A stretch of DNA of 64,000 bases from the NCBI GenBank assembly GCA_031769625.1, contig JAUIMM010000171.1, positions 434,001-498,000 on the forward strand, in the 5' to 3' direction. A program made the translations under genes and the position numbers. A model generated the notes under the pieces. It ran no database searches. It was not told the origin of the DNA and saw only the letters and a list, made by a program, of their open reading frames with translations. Within the stretch, counting starts at the first letter, position 1, and every line of letters starts with the position of its first letter. Shown here piece after piece: positions 56,730 through 64,000 of the stretch. Source of the DNA: Taudactylus pleione. Taxonomy: Eukaryota > Chordata > Amphibia > Anura > Myobatrachidae.

Positions 56730-56833
56730 AGAAGCACAATCCAGTTATCCAATGGTAGACTGGGGAGATTCTCCAGTGGGGTTCTCCTTGTTTTGATCAA
56801 TGTTACCCTCTTCCAGTTTGTCTTGCCGCAGTA

Positions 56834-57666
56834 GTGTCAGCAGACACTCCTAAGATTCCTGCTCCATACTGTGATCTGGCAGAGGTTCTCTCTAAAAGAA
56901 AAAAGCAGATGTTTTACCACCTCATCGCCCCTTCGATTGTGCCATCGACTTATTTCCTGATGCCAGACTTCCTAAGAGTAGGCTGTATGCCTTGTAAGTC
57001 CCAGAAAGTAGAGCTATGAATGGCTACATCGAGGATGCTCTAGAGAAGAGATGTGTTTGGCCATCCAAGTCTCCAGTAAGGGCCAGTTTCTTTTTTGTTC
57101 AGAAAAAAGATGGGTCTCTCCAGCCTTGCATTGATTTTTGAGGACTCCACAAGATAGCGTTGAAGAATGCCTACCCGTTGCAGTTGATCTTGGTCCTATT
57201 CGACCAATTACAAGAGGCATCTATCTTCTCAAACATTAACTTGCATGGAGCCTTCAATCTCATCTGCAAATGGGATGAGTGGAAGATGGCTTTCAGCACT
57301 CAATCGGGGCATTTTGAGGACATGGTAATGCCATTTGGTTTGTCCAATGCACCTGCTGTCTACCAAGACTTTATTAATGAGGTCCTAAGAGATTTCCTGG
57401 GGGTCTTCACTGTGGTGTACTTGGATGACAGTCTCATCTACTCCAAGTCCTTGGAACAACATCAACAGCACGTGAGGCAGGTGTTGCGAAGACTTTTGGA
57501 GAACAACCTATACGCAAAGCTGGAGAAGTGTGAATTTGAAATGGAAAATATCTCCTTCTTGGGTTATATAATTTCCTCTCAAGGGTTCTCCATGGACCCA
57601 AGCAAGGTGAAGGCAATTCTAGATTGGGAACAACCCACTTCCTTAAAGCTGTACAGCGGTTACTAG
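56834..57666 (+). pseudogene. Reverse transcriptase, with stop and frameshifts
   Basis: The N-terminal finger residues are in shifting frames at about 56920-57140 ([16 protein letters not shown], then CIDF followed by a stop at 57139). From 57160 an open frame has FSNINLHGAFNLI (motif A, now Asn in place of the first catalytic Asp), MPFGLSNAPAVYQDFINEVL (motif B) and VVYLDDSLIYSKSLEQH (motif C). Loss of the motif A Asp would abolish catalysis. The frame ends at 57666 and RNase H continues in another. Confidence 0.85.
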
Positions 57667-58331
57667 GGTTCTCAAACTATTACCGCTACTTCATTAAGTC
57701 CTTCTCCACTATTGTCTCTCCTATCGTGGATTTGACCAAGAAAGGGGCAGATGTTGGTAATTGGTCTCCCAAAGCTGTGCAGGCATTTGATCATGTCAAG
57801 GCAGCCTTTGTGAGTGCTCCAGTTCTCCATCATCCCAATCCTAACCTTCCTTTTGTGCTGGAGGTGGACGCTTCTGAAGTTGGAGTTGGGGCCATTCATT
57901 CCCAGAGGGATGTGAGGGTCAATAAATTACATCCTTGTGCCTTCTTCTCTCAGAAGTTTCAAGCAGCAGAGAGATGTTATGACGTGGGCAACCAAGAGCT
58001 TCTGGCTATTGTGTGGGCATTCAAGGATTGGCGACACTGGTTAGAAGGGGCTAACCATGTTGTGTCTGTGTTTACTGATCATAAAAACCTGGTGTATATA
58101 GAGACCGCCAAAAGATTAAATGCCAGACAAGCGCGATGGGTCCTGTTCTTCACCCATTTCAATTTCACCATCTCTTTTCAGCCTGGGTCTAAGAAAGTGA
58201 AGGCAGATGCACTGTCTCGCAGTTTTCTGGTAGATCATTGTCCTTTGGAAGAAGAGGAGACCATCCTCCCTTCCACTCGGATCCTTTTGGCTTTGACTAG
58301 GACCTTGGCAGACTGTCTCAGACAGTGCTAG
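57624..58331 (+). CDS. RT tether and RNase H domain, open but out of frame with RT
   Basis: 235 residues uninterrupted. RLLGFSNYYRYFIKSFSTIV is the RT-RNase H tether. FVLEVDASEVGVGAIHSQRD, CAFFSQKFQAAERCYDVGNQELLAIVWAFK-type sequence (about residues 105-130), HVVSVFTDHKNLVYIETAKR and KKVKADALSRSF complete the RNase H. It is the best preserved part of this element, but it is not joined in frame to the RT. Confidence 0.85.
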   Translation: MGTTHFLKAVQRLLGFSNYYRYFIKSFSTIVSPIVDLTKKGADVGNWSPKAVQAFDHVKAAFVSAPVLHHPNPNLPFVLEVDASEVGVGAIHSQRDVRVNKLHPCAFFSQKFQAAERCYDVGNQELLAIVWAFKDWRHWLEGANHVVSVFTDHKNLVYIETAKRLNARQARWVLFFTHFNFTISFQPGSKKVKADALSRSFLVDHCPLEEEETILPSTRILLALTRTLADCLRQC

Positions 58332-58349
58332 GCTGAAGCTCCTCCAGAA

Positions 58350-58913
58350 ATGCCCAGAGGATTAATGTTTGTTCCAGAAAGTTCCAGCAAGGCAGTCCTT
58401 AAGGAGTTCCACTCATCCAAGGCTGGGGGTCATCCAGGTATTGCCAAGACTCTTGAACTTCTTTCACGCTTTGTTTGGGGGCAATACATGTCCCGTGATG
58501 TTCATGAGTTCATAGAAGCTTGTGATGTCTGTTCTCGGAACAAGACTCTCCGTTCCTCTCCTGCTGGGCTGTTGTGTCCTTTGTCAATTCCTCTGAAACT
58601 GTGGACACATATCGCAATGGACTTTGTAGTGGACCTTCTGTCTTCTCCTCGCTTTACGGTTGTCTGGACCATTGTCGACAGATTCTCCAAGATGGTACAT
58701 TTTGTTCCTCTTGGCAAGTTACCTTTAGCACAAGAACTGGCAGTTCTGTTTGTTCAGCATGTTTTTAGGGCACATTGTCTTCCTGTGGACAATGTCTCTG
58801 ACCGGGGTACCCAATTCATTGCCAGGTTCTGGAGGTCTTTTTGTGCTGATCTGGGCATCACTGTCAGCCTGTCATCAGGGTATCATCCACAGACTAATGG
58901 GCAGACAGAGTGA
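58350..58913 (+). pseudogene. Integrase, cut by a stop after the catalytic Glu
   Basis: 187 residues. The zinc domain has His21, His28, Cys58 and Cys61 (EFHSSKAGGHPG; CDVCSRN). The catalytic residues are Asp91 (AMDFVVDL), Asp151 (SDRGTQF) and Glu187 (TNGQTE), with the canonical 35-residue spacing. A TGA follows immediately, in a place where the family normally reads Arg-Val-Asn-Gln. The C-terminal domain continues in other frames from about 58914 to 59240 (EFAYNNSCHSTFS, then SKLWADRYHRTCSVKVGDLV). Confidence 0.88.
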
Positions 58914-59449
58914 GTCAATCAGTCACTGTAACAATATATCCGTTGCCTTATGTCAGAACAATTGGGTACCTCTGTTGGCATTGCTGAGTTTGCCTATAAC
59001 AACTCCTGCCATTCCACTTTTTCAGTATCCCTGTTTTTCTACAATCTTGTGATCCATCCTTGGAGTAATTCATTTGAGACTTCATCAACCACAACTCCTT
59101 CCTCTTCATCCATTTCCAGGTTTCGGCAGTGTTGGAAGAAAGTACATCAGACCCTTCTGCAGGCATCTGGTACTTCCAAGCTCTGGGCAGACAGATACCA
59201 TAGGACTTGCAGTGTGAAAGTAGGGGACTTGGTTTGACTGTCTTCCAAAAACATCAACCTGCATCAGAGATCACAGAAGCTGGGGCCTAAATTCATTGGC
59301 TCTTTTCACAACATCACTCAAATTAATCCTGTAGCCTTTTAGTTTAAGTTACCAAGGACCCTTAAAATTAACAACACATTTAATTGCTCTCTTCTAAAGC
59401 CAGTGTTCTCTTCCTCCCGGTTTACTCCTAGATGTCCAATCAGACCTCC

Positions 59450-59670
59450 ACCAGTACTTGTCCAGGGGCACTAGGAATTTGTTGTGGAGAAGATCCTGGT
59501 CTCCAGATTTTCTCATGGACATCTCCAGTTTCTTGTTCACTGGAAGGGATATGGACCAGGGGAATGCTCCTGGATTCTGGAAAGGTCATTGCATGCTCCT
59601 GCACTGAAGAGAAGATTATTCTTGGACTTTCTGAACAAAGAAGGCTCTAAGGGTTCCTTAACCCCTTGTC
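59450..59670 (+). pseudogene. Chromodomain at the integrase C-terminus
   Basis: The frame from 59484 reads VEKILVSRFSHGHLQFLVHW, then KGYGPGECSWILERSLHAPA. The aromatic and WKGYxPxxCSWxPxxxL pattern is the chromodomain of chromoviruses, thought to steer integration to heterochromatin. Trp in the usual Glu-Pro-Glu site is Ile-Leu-Glu here. Frame joins to integrase are broken. Confidence 0.82.
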
Positions 59671-59679
59671 AAGGGGGGG
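59671..59679 (+). promoter_or_regulatory. Polypurine tract
   Basis: AAGGGGGGG followed by TAA and the LTR start TGTCACAAGC at 59683. Expected position for second-strand priming. Confidence 0.7.
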
Positions 59680-59682
59680 TAA

Positions 59683-60722
59683 TGTCACAAGCTGCCGTTC
59701 TGCCAATGCTGTGCGGGATGAATGCCGGACAAGTGTTTGCTGAAGTCTCCTTCTTCCACCTATTTGGATCTGTGGTTAGCAGCATATTGTTGCAGTTGAA
59801 AGTCTTGGTTGCTGAGGAGCCTCTGCACTAATTACTGCCTGTCTGTGTGCACTATCAGTTGCACACTGATTGATTCTCCTGTCTGAACACAGCACAGGTG
59901 CACACTGATTGATTCTCCTGTCTGAACACAGCGCAGGTGCTCAAAAATCTGTCATTAGGGAAACTTGATCTGGTTGGGCCCTGTTTCTGTTAAATTCCAG
60001 CCAGCCCTTCACTCCTTGCCGGTGATAGAGTTACTCATGCATCCAGTTGTGTCACTCTCCTGTTCTACAGTCAAGTTCCAGAGTCCAGTCTGTTGTGTTA
60101 TTTATTGGCTGTTTGCTCCATCCAGGTGGCACGCTTTGCATTTCATTTGCCATGTGCTGCTTGTGTCATTGAGGTATCATGGTGTGCACCCCAGCCACAG
60201 CCATATGTGTCATCTCAGCTGTTAGCAGTGCACTACCATCCCGGGCACAGGTCAGCGTCAGGTGGCTTGTGTCAACCCAGCGACACTGGTCACAACACTG
60301 CATCCCTACTGCACAACCAAGCGCATCAACACCAGGGTCAACCCAGTGCCAATGGTAGCAACTCAGCATCCAAAGTGCACCGTCCAATGCACTGATGCCA
60401 GTGTCAATCTGGCAGTTCTGGCAGCAACTCAGCGTCCAAAGTGCGTCACCCTGCACACCACTGCCGATGTCAACCCGGCAACACTGGTAAATCTCATCAA
60501 GTCAGTGTACACACTCCATTGGAAACTAACTATCTCTCAAGGCTACTTCACCAGCCCAAAGGCTGCATCTCACCTTTGGCCCCCAGGCCACAACTATCCA
60601 AGGCCAATCAACCCTCAAGGCTGTTTTACCAGCCCAAAGGCTGCATCTCATCTTTGGCTGCATCTTAAACTTATCCCACAGGCCACTACTAGTCCAGGCA
60701 AATCAGCCCTCAAGGCTATCAC
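59683..60722 (+). repeat. 3' LTR of the chromodomain gypsy element
   Basis: Aligns with 54415-55533: TGTCACAAGCTGCCGTTCTG at the start, then the same tandem units with fewer repeats, to TAAACTTATCCCACAGGCCA and CTCAAGGCTATCAC. A 33-bp unit (CAGGTGCACACTGATTGATT) is duplicated at about 59868-59935. After 60722 the sequence leaves the LTR. Confidence 0.75.
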
Positions 60723-61204
60723 TTTGGACTATTTTGCTTTACCTTGGAACTGTATGCAGCCTTTTGGAGGATACCTTATATTTGTGCTTCAACACCATCC
60801 CTGATGGTCTGGATGCCAGAGGATTTCCCCAGGAACTACTCATCCATTATTAGTAAAGTTCTGCTGCCCTGATACAAGTTACCATTTCAATGAGAATCAG
60901 TCCTAATACCATTGACTGTAGCTATCATTTAACCAGGAGCGGATTAAGAGGATCTCTATAATCTATGTACTTTATTGCACTTAGGTTTGTGCCTTTGTTC
61001 TCAGAGCATTTATCAGCTCATTCAGAGAAAATCATTAATTTTTTATATATTTCTTTATTTATGTATTAAAACAATTTTTGTAAATCTGGATTAACTGTCT
61101 ATCAGTGTTATATTATATGTAGTTTACGTGTGGGTGTTCAACCTATTTATTACTACTGTACTTTATACACCTGCAGCTTCAGGTCAGAGCATTAGAATTG
61201 TTTT
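60723..61204. other. Non-LTR sequence between two LTR pieces
   Basis: About 480 bp of AT-rich sequence with no match in the 5' LTR. It may be an insertion or a target-derived segment. No coding motif. Confidence 0.5.
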
Positions 61205-61423
61205 TCATTCAAGCCCTCAAGGCTGCTACACTGCCCAAAAGGCTGCATCTCATCCTTGGCCCTCAGGCCACAGCAATCCAAGACATTCCAGCGCCCCAGG
61301 CTGCTACACAGCCCAAATGCTGCATCTAAAAGTTACCACACAGGCTACCACTAGTCCAGGCTAATCAGCGCTCAAGGCAATCAACAGACTCTATCCAGAA
61401 ATATTACCCTCACTTTCCTAACA
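61205..61423 (+). repeat. Second LTR 3'-end fragment
   Basis: Matches 5' LTR 55366-55573, from CAAGGCTGCTACACTGCCCA to CACTTTCCTAACA. Because 60657-60722 already contains the TAAACTTATCCCACAGG part, this fragment repeats about 65 bp of it. The arrangement is therefore not a simple insertion. Confidence 0.65.
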
Positions 61424-62189
61424 CTATTTATGTCTTTCCATGGTTATTTCATTTGTATAGTCTGCTTCTATTGCTGACTTGCCTCCCCACTTCACTATGC
61501 ACTTGCTTTCCTCCATGGCCTTACTCATTGTCTTCTTCTTTAATTACTTATTATTCTTATTTTTTCCCCACTGTCCTTTTTCATGGTGCTTTGAGCTAAT
61601 GCTAATCTTGTGTAAATTAAATGCTAATCTGGTATTTGTACTTTCTCATATATTACTGATATCAGGTGTTTCATGTTTATCTAGTTGTTTTTTGGATTTC
61701 CAGGTAGGAGGACTTTAGTGCCATTAGTTCTCTTCCTACTCCCTCCACTTTGTGGGGTTCACAAGTCATGAGTCCCTGGTGACTATGAACCTTGTTTCTC
61801 CTCTTAAAGTAATTTGAGTTTTTTTTGTTCTCCCAATCTGTGAATTTAGAGATTTTCCTTCACAGACCCATACCCTTTCCTACAGGGATCAACCTAAGTG
61901 AAACTGCCTCCCTCTGCTGAATGGTGGTAAACTGACCACTTCCCCCACTTTCCTTGCATAATCCATCCCTTCATTCATTTCCCCCTAAGAAAATAGAGGT
62001 ACTTTATAATACAGACACTACCTTAAAAGAAAAAATATATTTAAATTCCTTAAAAATCAGTTTCCTCCAATGTTGTTGTATTTCTCTTCTTTAAGGTTTT
62101 CATGTCCAGACTCAGATAAATAGCAGGAAAAAAACACAATAGTGTGATACAGTTATAGATAATTGTTTTGACAGTCTGCAGTTGGGTAG
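61424..62189. other. Non-coding stretch
   Basis: No coding motif; the 61479-61718 frame is a hydrophobic run without a recognised domain. Confidence 0.35.
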
Positions 62190-62400
62190 GTGGTGTGTAT
62201 GTGTATGTGTGGGGGGGTTCTCCATGTGGACATTCTCTCCCCCTAGTGCCTAACCCTTACCCGTAACTCTAACCATCCCCCTAACCCCACTACTTACCTT
62301 TGGGGATTTTGGCAGTTAGTATTCTGACAGGTATCAGGATTTTGCCATTGGCATTCTGACCTCTGGAATCACATCTGGCAGGATATTGAACATAGAGAAA
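62190..62400. repeat. GGGATGCCGGC-family repeat, short degenerate copy
   Basis: Shares with 32337-32755 the order C-rich CCTAACCC-type segment, TACTTACCTTTGGGGATTTT, GACAGGTATCAGGATTTTG, and CAGGATATTGAACATA near the right end. Confidence 0.6.
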
Positions 62401-63027
62401 CAAGAATTTTCAAGCACTACTATCTCTAGGGTGTAGAGAAATGAAACTTAAAAACAGCTTCAATACACAGAGATATCAAAAGTGGACAAAAGTATTAAAC
62501 AATAAAAAGTCCTATCTTTTCAGAAAGTCTTTTCTTCCTCGAAGAAAATAAAATAATTTGCTGGAATAATTTAAATCAATATGAATAGTAGGTATTATTC
62601 TTATTTACATCAAGGATTGAATGATTATGTGACTCTTCCCTTAGGCAAACTTTTTCCATAGAGGTTACAATTCTTACTCCTGTCACATGTTTCTCAAAAA
62701 AATTACATAAGGGAAATCCCATAGTGTAATTCTATAACATTTATTGATACATAAAACTAACATAGACAAATGGACACGTACCAAAGATGGCCTTCAAACC
62801 AAGGCAGGACAAGTACACATGAGATGGTGGATCAAAGGCCTGGGTTCAGAACCACCTTGCCAATAGTACTTCACAGTCTGGATGAAAGTTCACAAGTGGT
62901 CACTCCTCATTCTGTTCACTCTAAGGTGTTTCGGCTGGTTTCCTTTCTCAAAGTGTGACTAGATGGTGTTAGTCCAGGGTTTAAATAGCAGTAATCATAG
63001 CTCCACCCCCGCAGGGGTTCACTCATT
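62401..63027. other. Non-coding stretch, GTTTCGGCT motif
   Basis: GGTGTTTCGGCTGGTTTCCT then TCTCAAAGTGTGAC near 62929-62961 is the likely outer part of the inverted repeat that follows; the rest is not recognised. Confidence 0.4.
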
Positions 63028-64000
63028 GGATCAAGATTTATCAGATAGACATGCATAAACAAATAGCATAAATAACTTCATCCAGTCTCCAATAGCAATA
63101 GGGAACATTCCATATAATAATAAAACATTAATGCAAAGTTTTGTTTAAAAAATATGGCATATCCATAAGTACAAGGATTATATGCGTCAGCAAGCCGCAA
63201 TAGTGAAAATATTGTAACAAAAAGTGCCCTCCCACCTTTTCGATAGAGTGTAACCTTAATCTGGGCATGTGTCCTCTGTCAGTTGTTGGTATCCTCATGG
63301 TTAAATAACATGCAGATTAAAAAGGGAGACCCATTTGATGTACCGTAAATGCAGAGATATTAATATATGGTCTACATTTTATGGTACATCAAATGGGTCT
63401 CCCTTTTTAATATGCATGTTTTTAAACTATAGATATACTTTTCACTATATCTTAATAATTTATGTTTTTTTATGTATATTGTATCGTTTTATGGATTTAG
63501 TTATTAATAGTGTGTTTGTTTACAAATGAGACATTCCATGTTGGCACATAAACATACATTTACTTCTGGCCCTATGCCTTGGCCCGTCCTAAATGACAGG
63601 TCTGGCTGGAAGTAAACAGGAAGCTGTCACCTGCCGAGTGGAAACACATGGCCGCACACATCCGGCCTCTCTAAACTAGATGTGTATGCATGGTATGATG
63701 AGAATGGATGTGTGCCATCCTTATTTAATAACCACGAGAATGCCAATGACTGACAGAGGAGACACGCCCAGATTAAGGTTACACCCTATCAGAAAGGTTG
63801 GAGTGCACTTTTTGTTACAATATTTTCACTATTGCTGCTTATTGACCCATATAATCCCTGCATTTATGGATATGCCATATTGTTTCCCACTAAACTTTGT
63901 ATTAATGTTTTATTAGTATATGGAATGTTCCCTATTGCTATAGGAGACAGGATCAAGTTATTTGTACTATTTGTTTATGCATGTTTATCTGATAAATCAT
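63028..64000. repeat. Large inverted repeat running off the window
   Basis: 63028-63310 is matched in inverse by about 63722-64000, for example GCCCAGATTAAGGTTACAC (inverse at 63249-63267), TTTGTTACAATATTTTCACT and CATATCCATAAG. At the centre 63316-63344 and 63383-63411 are perfect 29-base inverses with a 38-base spacer. The right side carries an extra ~310-bp block (63412-63721), including its own stem-loop. The right arm reaches the last base, so the element continues beyond the window. Confidence 0.85.

Larger units (their letters stand above)
54415..61423 (+). mobile_element. Chromodomain-type Ty3/gypsy retrotransposon, decayed
   Basis: Plus-strand element with long LTRs (about 1.16 kb at the 5' end), gag with a CCHC knuckle, protease, RT, RNase H, integrase and a C-terminal chromodomain, in the standard Ty3/gypsy order. 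A polypurine tract (59671-59679) precedes the 3' LTR. At least six frameshifts or stops interrupt the coding region, and the 3' LTR is rearranged after 60722. Boundaries come from alignment of the two LTRs by eye. CTAT occurs at both flanks (54410-54413 and 61424-61427), but its placement relative to the LTR start is ambiguous. Confidence 0.85.

Overview
The window looks like non-coding, repeat-rich vertebrate nuclear DNA, most likely from an amphibian (probably a frog). That is an inference from the repeat mix: a DIRS tyrosine-recombinase retroelement, a Gmr1-like and a chromodomain Ty3/gypsy element, L2 and L1-type LINE pieces, Tc1 and two hAT families, and many short terminal-inverted-repeat elements (MITEs). 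I found no host protein exon, rRNA or tRNA gene. Every recognisable coding stretch belongs to a mobile element, and nearly all carry stops, frameshifts or deletions. The species cannot be named from this.

1-3.1 kb: hAT-type ends and MITEs of the 'GGGCCTGATTCAGAG' family. 3.1-10.0 kb: a nested locus. A ZMYM1-like hAT transposase remnant (minus strand) is split by a structurally complete DIRS element (3817-9348) and by a palindromic MITE (3145-3339). 10-24 kb: a pair of 240-bp direct repeats, a probable solo LTR (12236-12782), several MITEs, a fold-back element, and a BED-finger hAT transposase gene (about 20990-24005, minus strand) that carries a Tc1 3' end. 24-40 kb: AT-rich DNA with small hAT-derived MITEs, a 5'-truncated L2 LINE (30371-31735), a second LINE fragment (about 37860-38245) and an 'ATTCAATT' TIR family.

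40.9-46.5 kb: the most informative element, a Ty3/gypsy retrotransposon on the minus strand with two 606-bp LTRs that differ at about eight positions. It has a 4-bp target duplication, a primer-binding site matching tRNA-Ala and a polypurine tract. Its integrase lies before the reverse transcriptase, the Gmr1-type order, and its gag carries a SCAN-like segment. Stops, frameshifts and an RT-RNase H deletion make it unlikely to be autonomous.

46.5-54.4 kb: mostly unrecognised AT-rich DNA with two MITEs and an L1-type ORF1 remnant (53797-54167). 54.4-61.4 kb: an older, heavily mutated chromodomain Ty3/gypsy element (plus strand) with long LTRs containing internal tandem repeats and a rearranged 3' LTR. 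61.4-64 kb: AT-rich DNA and a large inverted repeat that runs off the window end.

These elements do not form a host pathway. The autonomous-type elements carry their own enzymes (RT/RNase H/integrase, RT/tyrosine recombinase, or transposase). The MITEs have only termini and would depend on transposases supplied in trans.
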